64,000 bases of DNA from Heterohyrax brucei (taxonomy: Eukaryota > Chordata > Mammalia > Hyracoidea > Procaviidae): NCBI GenBank assembly GCA_028571685.1, contig CM053164.1, positions 38,614,501 to 38,678,500 on the forward strand. The letters are read 5' to 3'. Below the pieces are notes generated by a model that worked only from the letters and a program-made list of their open reading frames with translations, was not told the DNA's origin and searched no databases. This document shows, one piece after another, positions 9,636 through 20,880 of this stretch (position 1 is its first letter; each line of letters opens with the position of its first letter). The position numbers and the translations under genes are program-made.

Positions 9636-11300
9636 ATGTTGTTGCTGTTAGGTGCCAGTGAGTCAGTTCCAATGCACAGTGACCCTATGAACAACAGAAC
9701 GAAACACTGCCCGGTCTTACGCCATGTCCACTATCATTGTTATGCTTAAGCCCATTGTCGCGGTCACTGAGTCAATCCATCTCTTTGGGAGTCTTTCTCT
9801 TTTTCACTGACCCTCCACTCTACCAAGCATGATATCTTTCTCCTGGGACTGATCCTTCTGACAACATGTCCAAAGTATGTAAAACACATGCCTGCCATCT
9901 TTGCTTCCAAGGAGCACTCTGGTTGTACCGCTTTCAGAACAGATCTGCTTGTTCTTTTGGTGGTCCATGGTCCATTCAACATTGTTCTCCAACACCACAA
10001 CTCAAAGGCATCAATTCTTCCTCTGTCTTCTTTGTTCATTATCCAGCTTTCGTATGCATATGATGTGACTGAAAATACCATTGCTTGGGTCAGGTGTATT
10101 TTAGTCTTCAAGGTGACATCTTTACTTTTGAATACTTTAAAGAGATCCTTTATAGCAGATTTTCCCAATGCAATGTGTCTTCTGATTTCTCGACTGATGC
10201 TTCCATTGGCACTGACTGTGAACCCAAGTAAAATGAAATACTTGACAACCTCAGTCTGTTGTCTGTTTATGACAATGTTGCTTACTGGTCCAGTTGTGAG
10301 GATTTTTCTATTTTCGATGTTGAGGTGCAATCCATACTGAAGGCTGTGGTCCTTGATCTTCATCAGCAAGTGTCTCAAATCTTCATTTCCAGCAAGTAAG
10401 GTGGTGGTGTCTTCATAATACAGGTTGTTAATGAGCTGTCCTCCAATCCTGAAACCTCGTTTTTCTTTGTATAATCCAGCTTCTCAGATTATCTGCTCAG
10501 CATACAGATTAAAAAAGTATGGTGCAAGGATACAACCCTGACACACATCTCTCCTGACTTTAAACCATGCAGCGTCTCCTTGTTCTGCTCACACAACTGC
10601 CTCTTGATCAATATACAGGTTCCTTAAGAGCACAACTGTGTGTTCTGGAATTCCCATTCTCTGCAACATTGGCCATAATTTAGTATGATCCACACAGTTG
10701 AATGCTTTTGCATAGTCAATGAAACACAAATAAAGATCTTTCTGGTATTTCCTGCTTTTAGCCAAGATCCATCTGACATCAGCGATGATATCCTCGATTC
10801 CACATCCTCTTTTGCATCTAGCTTGAATTTCTGGCAGTTCCTTCTCAATATACTGTTGCAGTCGCTTTTAAATGATCTCAAGAAAAATTTTACTTGCATG
10901 TGATATCCATGATGGTGTTTAATAATTTCCACATTTGATTAGATCACCTTTTTGTGGAGTGGCCATAAATATGGATCTCTTCCAGTCAGTTGGCCAGGTA
11001 GCTGTCCTCTAAATTTATTGGCATAGACAACTGTGCACTTCCAGTGCTGCATCTGTTTGTTGAGATATCTCAATTGATATTCGATCAATTCCTGGAGCCC
11101 TGTTTTTTGCCAACACCTTCAATGCAGCTTCGACTTCTTCCTTCAGTACCATTGGTTCCTGGTCAGATGCTACCTCTTCTAATGGCTGAACACCAACTAG
11201 TTCTTTCTGGTATAATGACTGTGTATTCCTTTCATCTTCTTTTGATGATCCCTGAGTCATTTAATAGTTTCCCTACAGAATCCTTCACTACTGCCACTCA
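9636..11300 (-). mobile_element. RTE/BovB-type LINE, 3' portion
   Basis: A 5'-truncated copy on the minus strand ending in the RTE 3' tail (complement of gttgttgctgttaggtgcca, 9648 on). The reverse transcriptase C-terminal region is recognisable; 9764-10378 keeps an unbroken 204-codon frame with the family motif DAFELWCWR. The polymerase active-site motif, usually YADD in this family as I recall, reads YYED here near 10410, so the enzyme would be dead even if translated. Further 5' parts (10400-11290) have several stops. It lies inside the ERVL provirus, so it is younger than that insertion. Confidence 0.9.
9764..10378 (-). pseudogene. RTE reverse transcriptase C-terminal fragment
   Basis: 204 codons without a stop, covering the end of the RTE polyprotein after the catalytic motif: SREIRRHIALGK, MNKEDRGRIDAFELWCWR and EAKMAGMCFTYFGHV are family-typical. 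The real gene started far upstream and that part is broken, so the apparent Met start is accidental. It is a relic, not a host gene. Confidence 0.85.
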
Positions 11301-11309
11301 AGGATAAAG

Positions 11310-13470
11310 GCTAGGGCATTGGTGTCAACAAATTCTCTATATTACAGCCCTGGCCTATGACAAAGGAGATGGCTAATGGAGGTTCAAAGCAGACTGACTG
11401 TAAGGCCTAAATAGTGCCACTTGTGGCTCCAGCTGTTCCAGGCACAGTATAAAAGGTGCAGAAAAATATGGCAGGGTACAGGAGACTGGAACTCAGTGAC
11501 TGATCTTGAAAATTCCTTTTTCTCTAGCTCAATCTCAGAAAAGAGCCAACCTCAGTTTGCTTTCACCTGGGTGCCAAAGCCAGCGAAGTGCAGTAGAGGA
11601 AGGATAACAATATATTTTCACTGCATTGTCACATGGCTATTTGAATTCAGCAGCTCACTGTCATAGTTTAGTTAGAAGAGACTTGGACTCGGTACTCATC
11701 TAAAGTGTACTGATACATTACATTGATGATACTATGTTAATATCAAACATGAAAGAATATGGTAGGGCTAGTTTGAATCCAGTAGTGGCCCTTATGACCA
11801 ACATAGACTGGTTAATAAATCTAGCAGAAACAGTAAAATTTGGGGGGATAATATGGGCAGGAACCACTCATGACATACAGTAGGCACTAAGATTAAGGGT
11901 TATTGCTACCTACCCCAAAGACTAAGCAGGAGATCAATGTTTGGTTGGCTTATTTGGACTTTTGAGAATGCATATTCCACAGTGAAAATATTGTTGGCCC
12001 CATCCATAAAACCACCTGGAAGAAAACTGTTTTACAATGGGGGCCAGAGTAAAAGCAGGCTGTATCTGAATTACAGAAAGCGATTTCACTCTTCCTGCCT
12101 TTAGGCCCTTATGATCTATATTCAGATATGATTTTGGAGTTATCTGCTACACATTTATGCAGATTGAAGCTTATGGCAAAAATTTAAGAAGGTCACCCTA
12201 TCAACCACTGGGATTCTGGACTAAAAATTTCACAGACACTGCGGCACAATATACATCATTTGAAATACAAATACCTGATCCTGGGTGTTGAGAATGCCTC
12301 AGTGACAGAAGGACACAATATTATCACGAGATATGAAACACCCATTATTTCTGGGGGATGGTGGAGAAACTCTACTAAAGAAGATGGCGCCCACAATAGT
12401 TTCCTAATAAAATGGAAAGGGTTCATACAAGAAAAGCTACTAGGGGAATACAGGGAGGCCCTCACTGTATCCATGAACAAGTAGCACCTATTTTCCCCTA
12501 AGTTCTACCCTGGAACTACCTAAGAAGCTGCCAGAGCCCACTGCTATATGGACAGTGTCCTATGAACCACTTTCTGCTGATCAGCAGAAGGCTGCTTCGT
12601 TCATGGAGGCACTTCCAGCATACACGGATAAGTACCATGTGATGTGGAAAGCTGCTGTATTGAGACCAGCAAATGCAAAGACTCTTATTGAAGAAGGTAA
12701 GAACACACCAACTCATGCTGTCTTCCTAGCCATGACAGAAGTATCACTATAGGGTCAGACAAATGGGCAATAGAAAACTGTACTATTAAGGGGACACCTG
12801 TGTGGGACATGAACTTATGAAAAGTACACTGGGAATTTAGAAGGTGTGTTAAGAGTGGGACATATTGATGTTCATAAGAAAACTCCTGTGGATACAAAGG
12901 TGATTGAAATACACAAATGAAATTTGGTGTGTTCACTTGACATGGCTCAATGAATGAGCAGACATAGGGGTGCTGCAACAATACAGAAATGAGCTGAATC
13001 TAGACAGTTTGAGGCACGAAATTCCAAGAAAGACTGCTCTGTCTGCCAGCAAGATAGACAGAGGTTGCAGATGGCTACGGGGCAGATTTCCTGGGTGGAT
13101 GGCCCTGCACATAGCTGCCTAGTTGATTATACTGAACCAGTAACATTAGTGGCACCAGGTGGCTACAAATGGGTCCTCACAGGAAGAGACGGTTATTCTG
13201 GACTAGGCTTTGTGCATCCCATGAGTGATGCATGTGCCAAAAACATGGTTAAAGGATTTGAACAAAAGGTACTACACCAATTTTGGCCACTCAGTTATAA
13301 ATCATGAGACCACAGAACACATGTTACAGCCCACAGGGTGCAGCAATGGGAAGGAAACATACTGAACAGACACATTACATTATATATCACCTGAGAGTAA
13401 TCGCTGATAGAGAATTGGAATGGACAATTGAAACACTGTTATCTAACACAGGGGGATATAAAGGCATGAA
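11310..13470 (+). pseudogene. ERVL-type pol relic, plus strand (RT, RNase H, integrase)
   Basis: A broken retroviral pol read in shifting plus-strand frames. Order: end of the RT fingers from about 11320; a QFAFTW block at about 11550; the RT active-site box YIDD at about 11720; a connection region; an RNase H-like stretch (GFWTKNFTDTAAQYTSFE) around 12210-12270; the integrase zinc CxxC (CSVCQQD) at about 13035; the first catalytic Asp in LVDY at about 13115 with the LTGRDGYSG block after it; a second Asp near 13305. Stops and frameshifts are frequent. In the family these enzymes copy the RNA and insert the DNA; here nothing can work. No env is visible, as usual for ERVL. Confidence 0.85.
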
Positions 13471-14425
13471 CATGTCTTCATGAGTGTGTGCTCACACTTA
13501 AGATGAACGGGACAAAGGGTGGATCACCACTGGACAGATTCCTATGTATCTCTGGGGCACCTGGTAAAGAGGAGACAGGGGAGGACACTGGTGCCATTGG
13601 ACAGTTCTGCCACATATCACCTAAAACTACTTTTCCTGTCAGATGATGCAGTCCAATGGCCAGAGATGCAGCTGCGGGTGCCAGAAGCAGGGTGATCCCT
13701 AAACTAGAGACAGTAACTATACCCTTCAACAGACACACTAGAATTTCCAAATTCCTGGTAGAATGGCTTGTACTATCCCCCCAGCTGGCAGAACTGGGGT
13801 TGACAGTGAATACTGCCATACTGCCTAGTGGGTGAGATACCCACAAGTGCTGTAACTATGTAACCCTACCTAACAGGAATGGGAGTGGTCTGAAGGGAAA
13901 CCACTTGCCACACTGGTCTTGATACCAGCAATCTGGACTAGCACAGTATTTGAATTTGATGTCCCTTCTCAAAGTAGAAAAGTCTGGGTAAAAATAAATG
14001 TCAAATGGAAGAAGGGGAAAAATAGTATCTAAAGGTAAAGAAAAGAATAAATGGGTTATGTGGCAAGGGAAATCTAACATTATGCTGATACTCTGAGAGA
14101 AACTCATGGCAACGGAATAATGTTCTCTCAGTTAAATTTTATCAGAAGCCAGAAAGGGTGAAGATGAGGTTTTTGAGAACCCAATCACATCAGAGGGACG
14201 TGTGCAGCAGACCTGAATGGCTTGTATCTGAGTAATGTCCTTAGGACTCTTCTGCCCTGTGGAAGGACTCATATTTTGTACCGATACATGAAAGCCAATG
14301 GCTAGAAGAGCCAGGATGTGGCTTGGGGTGCAATGGATTACTTAATATGACCCCCCTAGCAACAGCCTTTGTGACTCACATACAATGGTTGGGTGATGCT
14401 ACGCAAATCAGTTATATGGAACCTG
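13471..14425 (+). other. ERVL 3' region between integrase and LTR
   Basis: By position this is the 3' end of the plus-strand ERVL. I cannot assign a dUTPase or env domain. A 122-codon minus-strand ORF (13478-13846) shows no retroviral or host motif and is probably a shadow. Confidence 0.45.
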
Positions 14426-15055
14426 TGATAGTTGGTGCTGTGTGTCAGCTTGGCTAGCCCATGATTCCCAGTATTGTGAGGCTGTCATCCGTTTTGTTAT
14501 CTGACACAATTATCCTAATTACCTCCATTTTATATGCTGTAAACCCTAACCTTTATATGTTAATGAAGCAGGACTGCTGTGTTCTGTGAAACAGCAGGAC
14601 TGCTATTTGAATGCTTGCCATGCAGGAAGGAGAACCAAGTCCCACTCTTATTCAAGCCACACTCTTCCCCGTGCTGTGGCCTGTCTCCAAGGTATACAAC
14701 CAGGTGCTCTGGTGGGGCTTACGTTTTCTCTCTGCATCTGGAAACAGTTTGGCTCATCACTGCGTGACCTCTGTTTCTTGGGATGTGAGCCGGTGGGCTG
14801 CCATCTGACCTGACGATCCTAGGATTCACCACATTCCACGGCTGAGTGGGCTGACAGCCTGTCTTCTAACTTGATTCACCACTTCCCACAGCCTTGTGAG
14901 CCAGCAGCCTATTACCCAGCCTTCAGACTTGGGTTTGTCGGCCCGGTAGCCATTATGAGTCAGGAAAACCTACATCTGACCAGCGGAGTTGGGATCTACC
15001 AGCCTCCTCAACCACAGGAGCCATTTCCTTGATGTGGTTTGACAGTTCTGTGAGA
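14426..15055 (+). repeat. ERVL-type 3' LTR of the plus-strand half
   Basis: Starts tgatagttggtgctgtgtgt, then cagcttggctagcccatgat. This is the same LTR superfamily start as the minus-strand pair, but the middle is different (cagcaggactgctatttgaa), so it is another subfamily. The 3' end appears cut near 15055 before the usual end is reached. Confidence 0.72.
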
Positions 15056-15189
15056 CAACGGCAGCAATTTACCGAACCTGAAAATGGGAGGGAAAGCGTA
15101 AGAGGAGGAGGAGCTGATGTTAGAGATGACGGAGGGTACAACAACCCGGAGAAGATGGCTATCTGGGGCAGCTTTAGCCTCTGACTAAC

Positions 15190-15490
15190 AGGAACCAGCT
15201 CTGTGTTGATTCTTATAAAAGAAAGTATTCATTTACCACCTCTACATTCTTCAAGTCTGGAAAGTGGCAGCAATCTCTGCAATTTCTCTAGCAATGTGGT
15301 ACTGTTTTTGGTTTCCTATTTTCCTAGACAGAGGCAATCCTAGTGGCTTCCCCCAGGGCTCTTTCCACCATAACAGATCTTGCTCCGCTTGTCAGGAATC
15401 CAGTGGGGGGGGGGGGGGTCTGCCAGCTGCTGAGTATGGCTATTCCAATTACGCATACTGGAACTGGAGAAACCACTACAGGGTGGGTTC
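15190..15490 (-). pseudogene. ERVL-type RT N-terminal relic, minus strand
   Basis: Directly follows the protease on the minus strand. A block NQKQYHIARENAEI and then, after a frameshift, DLKNVEVV are family-typical for the start of ERVL reverse transcriptase. The similarity ends near 15190, where the plus-strand half resumes the gene at about 11320. A G14 run (15405-15418) sits here. Confidence 0.78.
15405..15418 (+). repeat. G14 homopolymer
   Basis: Fourteen consecutive G between cagt and tctgcc. Confidence 0.97.
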
Positions 15491-15690
15491 AGGGGCTCAC
15501 TGGACCTACTGTGAGATGGAGCAGAGCTAAGACTCCACTAAAAACCTGACTTTCACATGCCCCCAGTCTGACCAGTGTACCATGGCGACATCCTGAGTCT
15601 CCCGTTAGTGTCAGTTCAGAGCCAGTATCCAGTAACACCTGAAAAGTCTGATGATTTCCTTTTCCCCAGTGAACAGTCACTCTCATAAAA
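15489..15690 (-). pseudogene. ERVL-type aspartic protease relic
   Basis: About 65 residues open on the minus strand with the retroviral protease active-site box LLDTGSELT (Asp codon at 15627-15629). In the family the protease cuts the Gag-Pol polyprotein as a dimer. The substrate gene around it is broken by stops. Confidence 0.85.
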
Positions 15691-15699
15691 GGTCACAGA

Positions 15700-17345
15700 T
15701 CCTTTGGGCAAAGGCTGTGAGAAAGATTAACAGTATAAAGTTTTGGCAGTATAGTGGGGTCCTTCCTTAAAGGGACATGGCATTCTCTTAATTCAAATGG
15801 CTGTGGGTCTACAAACTAACTCCAGTTTGGGAACTGACTGAGGGGCTGTGACTCTCTATTTTGGGAACCTGAATTAGACTGCTGTTCACTTGACCTAGAA
15901 TTCTTCTGCTTCTATAGATCAAGTAAAGATTTAGTACATTCTCATCTATTTCACTCTAGGAATACCATGACTAAGTAGCCAACTCTATGAGTCAGACTAT
16001 TCTGATTACGGCTTTGACTCCACTGCCCATTGTGGTAACTATGACTACCTCGTCTTTGCTGGTTGATAATCAGCCCCTTTGTAGTCAGCAGTTTTAATTC
16101 AGTTGGGGCAATTCCCATGTCAAATATGACCTACATAAAATAGCAAACACAGCAGTTTTCAGGGATGCTGGGGCTCCCTTTACAAATTTGTTCCTCACTG
16201 TTGTGGTAGAAGGTGTTTCCCCTAGACATTCTATGTGTGGGTCTGTGGGTCTAGCCTGATAAACCTACTCTAAGGTGCATATTTCCTCAAGTGTTTGGAT
16301 ACCTTCTTCTATAGTACACCAAGGCAGATCTGATACTGCAAATTGGTTTATTATAGGCTACCATATAATCCATGCTTCAGTAAATCAACCAAATTATTAG
16401 ATCTCTCCTAACCTCTCAAGGTAAAAAATGGAAGAAACCGCTTAGTGGGGCCACATCAATAAATATAGACTGATCTAATGTTATGCTCCTTGCACCATTA
16501 TCTCACACTCCTAATGTCACTCCCACACATAATCCCCAGAGTTATGTTAGTAATATTAGAGAAGTCAAGCAGTTCTTCTAGAGTGTAGTGTACCTTTGCC
16601 TGGGTCATACTTTGTACTTCATCTTTTGGGGTTCCGGAATGTATATCTAGTTGTAGGTCCAGAAGCAAAAATGGGGCTGGAAGGGGTCTTAGGAGCATTC
16701 AGTAATGTCTTGTGAGGCATTTTCCCTAGATGATGCCCCAAAGAACGACTGAGACACCACCCCAGATGATGACTCAGACAAAAGTTCTTCAGACACAGCG
16801 GCTTAGCCGACAAAGATGGAATAGTCACGTCAGACGCAAGTAAGAGGGCTTGTTTTGTTGCCAGGAGTTACTCAATGGAATTTAGGGGCTCAACAGTCTC
16901 ATCTTCCTTATCTGTCCATATGCCCCCATCCCAAGTTTAGGATCCCATTTCCTCCCAATTGATGTTTTCATTTTAACTTCAGATACCATTTGAGTTTAGG
17001 AATTCACTTGGTATTCTTCAGTCACTCTTACAAGAAGACTCTGGATCTGGTTTTCAGCAATATCAGCTCATTACTGCAACAAATAAGTCATCCTTTCAGG
17101 GCACAAATGGCAACTTTAAAGTCTTTTATACTGTGCCTGAGCTGTGACTCTGAAGCCTGGAGCTCATCCCTTTCTTTTACTACTCTACCTATTAATAGTA
17201 GGGCCAAGCAAGCAGCTTCCCTACTGTTCTCATTTTGACAAAACTATAGAAAGGAATCAAATATGCAATCACCCAGAGTTTTGCTTTTCACCAACATTTT
17301 ATCTACTGATGGTTAATATTTTGTGCATTAACACTGAGAACAAGA
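15700..17345 (-). pseudogene. ERVL-type gag relic
   Basis: Minus strand, between the leader and the protease. A capsid-like block YTLEELLDFSNI (around 16570-16600) and a Gln/Glu-rich amino end near 17000 are suggestive of ERVL gag. Many stops and frameshifts prevent a full reading. Confidence 0.65.
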
Positions 17346-17354
17346 CATGGAATA

Positions 17355-17925
17355 AGGGATATCACTGCTGATGTCAGATGGATCCTGGCTAAAAGCAGAG
17401 AACACCAAAAAGATGCTTACCTGTGTAGATGGAAATCTACTGTGTGGATCATAATACACTATGGATAACATTGTGACCATCAGGATTTCTGGAACACTTA
17501 ATCATGCTCATGAGAAACCTACACATACACCAAGAGTTAACTGTTGGGACAGAAAAAGAGGATGCCCCATGGTTTAAAGTCTGGAAACGTGTACATGAGG
17601 GTTGTATTTTTTTCACTGTACTTATTCACCTGGTATGCTGAGCAAATAATCCCTAAAGCAAAGCTGGCAGGATGTTATTTCACATAGTTAAGACATGTTA
17701 TCAGGAGGAACCAGTCCCTAGAGAATGGCATCATGCGTGGCAAAGTAGAGGGTCAGCAAAAAAGAGGAAGATGTTAACAAGATGGACTGCCACAGTGACT
17801 ATAACAATGGACTCAACTGTAATGACAATTGTGAGGATGTCGCCGGAGCAGGCAGTGTTTTATTCTGTTGTAGCTAGGGTAGCTGTGAGTTGTAATCAAC
17901 TTGATGACATCTAACAACAATGACA
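17355..17925 (+). mobile_element. RTE/BovB-type LINE, 3' end fragment
   Basis: Plus-strand copy starting near atgtcagatggatcctggct and ending acatctaacaacaatgacaa. Blocks ctgtgtggatcataa, gtttaaagtctggaaacg and tcaacttgatgacatctaac match the RTE piece at 9636-11300 and the family 3' end. It interrupts the ERVL leader/gag start. Confidence 0.88.
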
Positions 17926-18078
17926 ACAGTACTACCACCTCACTCCATGCATTAGCAGGACCTTCTTTACTACTGTAGGCAGAGTCATCAGCACCTTCAA
18001 GACCAGTCATACTTGAGAATCAATTAAGAAAACTAATCCTTACAATTTTGTTTCTCTAGAACCACTCTCGGTACCTAA
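17926..18078 (-). other. ERVL leader with candidate primer-binding site
   Basis: Between the right LTR and the RTE insertion. Immediately inside the LTR, 18061-18078 reads ttaggtaccgagagtggt on the minus strand. This is where the tRNA primer-binding site should be, and the gagtgg core is like a leucine-type site. The assignment is by position and partial resemblance. Confidence 0.5.
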
Positions 18079-18598
18079 TGCCTAGGCTAGGTTCTATACA
18101 GAAGTGAAACTAGTGAAGCATGTGTGTGTGTCTGTGTGTGTGTGGAGAAATACAGAGTTTTGTCTGAAGAGAAATGGTTTGCATGGTGATAAAGCCTGGC
18201 AAGTTCCATGTCTGTGGGTCAGATGTCAGACTGGAGATTTCCCATGACTAACACAGGTGCAGGGGCTGATGGTAGGTCATGTGCTGGGAAGGCCAACAAA
18301 TTGCAAGACTGGCAGCCAATACAGTTAAGTCTCTGTGTCAAGTCTCAAGAACTGGATGTCAGGTGATAACAAGAGACGGATGGAAGATCCAGAGTAAGTG
18401 AGGAAGCTTTGCCAGAATATCCACATACAGACTGGAGGCAAGCCACACCCCTGAGGAAACGCCACTTACAACTGACTGGCTGATAAGATCACGGAGGATG
18501 GCTACGTCATTACATAACTACCAAACTACACCATTATGTAACTGTCATACCACAGAGAATCATGGCCCAGCCAACTGGGTAGACAATAGCAACCATCA
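18079..18598 (-). repeat. ERVL-type LTR, right (5') LTR of the minus-strand provirus
   Basis: Starts tgatggttgctattgtcta on the minus strand and ends tgcctaggctagg (plus, 18079). Same subfamily as the LTR at 8885-9454. The flank to the right resumes the old L1 interrupted at 8884. Confidence 0.82.
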
Positions 18599-18603
18599 CA
18601 CCA

Positions 18604-19066
18604 ATTTTAGACATTTCATATAACTGATATCATACAATATGTGACACTTTGTGCTTGGTTTCCGTCTCTTAGCATAATGTTTTCATCCACGCTGTAACAT
18701 AAATCAATTTATCTTTCCTTGTATATTATGAAGACTAGTCCATTCTATGTACGGATATACCACATTTTATTTATCCATTCATCAGCTGATGGACATTTCA
18801 GCTATCTCCATTTGTTGGTTATTTTGAACAATGATGTCATGAACATTCATGAACAATTTTCCAGGGGCAGATATTTTCAACTCTCTTGGGTATGTGTTAA
18901 TCCTGTATTTAACGTTGCGACAAATGTCAAACTGTTTTACAGACTGGCTGCACCATTTTATATTGTCACTGCAAAGTATGAAGGTTCCAATTTCTTGAAA
19001 TTCTTCACTTGTTCTCATCAGCCTTTTACTTTGCATCCCTAGTAGGTGTGAAGTGGCATCGCAACA
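18604..19066 (-). repeat. old L1 (L1M-type), continuation after the provirus
   Basis: Continues the L1 of 8660-8884: acatttcatataactgata, ttatccattcatcagctgat, gtgtgaagtggcat. This is the ORF2 end/3' UTR. Confidence 0.88.
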
Positions 19067-19072
19067 GGATTT

Positions 19073-19232
19073 TGGAGCCCTGGTAGCACAACAGTTAAAA
19101 GTTCAGCTGCTAACCAAAAAGTTGACAGTTCAAAGCCACCAGTCACCACCTGGAGGTCTCCTCTAGGGCAGTTCTACTTCATCCTATAGGATAATTATGA
19201 GTTGGAATCAATTCAACAGCACCTAACAACAA
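19073..19232 (+). repeat. afrotherian SINE
   Basis: Head ggagccctggtagcacaaca to tail agcacctaacaacaagg. The tail is the RTE-type (aac)n end rather than the ggtttggttttt form. Confidence 0.93.
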
Positions 19233-19241
19233 GGACTAACA

Positions 19242-20045
19242 AGGAATCCTGGTGGTACAGTGGTTACATACTGTCATGGATTGAACTGTGTTCATAAAAC
19301 ATTGTGTTCATAAAAAATTCGGCTGTGCCATGACTGCCTGTACTGTGTGGCTGCCCTCCATTCTATGATTTTCCTACACTGTAAATTCTAATCTCTGCCT
19401 GTGGTTAATAGACTCAATTATGTTATAGAGGATTAGGGTAGGACAGTAACACTCTTCCTAAGGTCACCTCCCTGCTCCTATGTTGAGAGATTTTTCCTGG
19501 AGTATGGCTTGCACCACTTCTTATATTTTTATCCTACAAGAGATAAAAGGAAATGGAAGCAAGCAGAGAGCTGGGAGCCTCATACCATCAAGAATGTAGC
19601 ACTGGGAGAAGAGTGTGTCCTTCAGATCTGAGGTTCCTGTGCCAAGATGCTCCCTGATCAAAGACTGGTACAACACAAGGACCTTCCTCCAGAGCCAACA
19701 AAAAGAGAAAGCCTTTTCCCTAGAGCATACATCCTGAATTTGGACCAGCAGCATACTGGACTGTCCAAGAATAAATTTTTCTTTTTTAAAGCCCTCCATT
19801 TTGTTGTATTTCTTTAGAGAAGTACCAGATGACTAACACACACACTTGGCTGCTAACCCAAAGGTTGGTTGCTCAAACCTCCTAGTTGCTCTTTGGGGGG
19901 AAAGATGTGGCAGTCTGCTTCCATAAAGATTACCCACTGTCATCAAGCTGACATCAATTCACAGCAACCCGATACAACAGGGTAGAACTCTCCCATAGGG
20001 TCACTATGACTCAGACCTCTCTCAACGGCAATGGGTTTGGGCTTT
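19242..20045 (+). repeat. afrotherian SINE (long subtype) split by an LTR
   Basis: Starts aatcctggtggtacagtggt and resumes at 19844 as acttggctgctaacccaaag, with the long-subtype block gaaagatgtggcagtctgc, ending caacggcaatgggtttgg. The LTR lies between. Confidence 0.92.
19272..19838 (+). repeat. solo LTR inserted in a SINE
   Basis: 567 bp, TGTCATGGATTGAACTG to GATGACTAACA, with TG/CA ends and a tagagataaaagg-type polyadenylation area. Flanked by catac (19267) and cacac (19839), a 5-bp duplication with one mismatch. Confidence 0.9.
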
Positions 20046-20290
20046 TGGAATGACTAAGGATGTTGCAACTATTTCTACATATTTATCAGGCACGGCAGAA
20101 ATACAAAATCATGCCTGTGCTTTTAAGTATCCAGCTGTTCCAGCATCATTTGTTGAAAAGATCATTCCTTCTTCCATCAGCTTGTCTTGGTTCCACTCTG
20201 GAAATCAACTGACAGCAGATATAAGGGTTTATTTCTGTATTCTCAATTTTATTCCATTGATATCTTCCATTCATCTGCTCTACTGCATGT
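20046..20290 (-). repeat. old L1 fragment, ORF2
   Basis: tccagctgttccagcatcat, gtcttggttccactctggaa and tattccattgatatcttcca follow the minus-strand L1M consensus, probably the same old copy as at 18604. Confidence 0.75.
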
Positions 20291-20880
20291 TTTTTGACAG
20301 AAGGAGACAGACTAGTTCATGATTTTGGTTGACAGGTAAATAAAAAAGTTGCAGGGCAAGGGAGTTTATGGTACAGGAATGAGGGATCACATCTAAGACG
20401 GATGAGAAGGAAAAAGAAGACAAGCTGACAGATGGGAAGAAAGCAGACAGGTCAATGGACTGTAGTTTGAAAAGGGGCTAAAAGAGGATCTTGATGACAG
20501 TACTTGAACAAGCCAACTGAATGGACAACAGGTTGTCAGAAGAACAGGCGATATATGAATCCGTGATTTTGGAAGTAGTGTGGTTACAGACGGTGAAAAG
20601 ACCCACTGTGTCACTGTAGGAGCAGACGGCTGAGATACAGGGAGGAGGAGATCTTCAGAGATGAGCAAGTCAAGGAGCTGTGAAGTCAGGGTATAAAAAG
20701 GTTCACCTACATACACACTGAAATAACCCATGAGATGACTATGAATCTGCTACAAATTCATCAAGGAGTAAAGACGTATGACCAGAAAGTCAGGAGATAA
20801 CTATGAGAAAGGGTTTAATGGTCTAAAACTGGCAAGGCAGAAAGCAAGAATAAAAATAACAAGGATGACTGGGATACACA
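20291..20880. other. intronic sequence, nothing assigned
   Basis: Purine-rich sequence. Possibly an old LTR or L1 UTR, but I cannot name it. A 112-codon minus-strand ORF has no recognisable product. Confidence 0.35.

Larger units (their letters stand above)
8885..18598 (-). mobile_element. ERVL-type provirus, minus strand, 9.7 kb with nested insertions
   Basis: LTR, leader, gag, protease and RT start on the minus strand, then a plus-strand ERVL half, an RTE and the other LTR. The whole block interrupts one old L1, whose consensus continues from 8884 to 18604. Flanks tacc (8881) and cacc (18599) may be the degraded duplication. All genes are inactive. Confidence 0.75.

Noticed and set aside
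9888-10340. 150-codon plus-strand ORF
   Set aside because: It is the shadow of the minus-strand RTE reverse transcriptase frame.
13478-13846. 122-codon minus-strand ORF as an env or host gene
   Set aside because: It lies opposite the ERVL 3' region; apart from hydrophobic stretches it shows no signal or motif.
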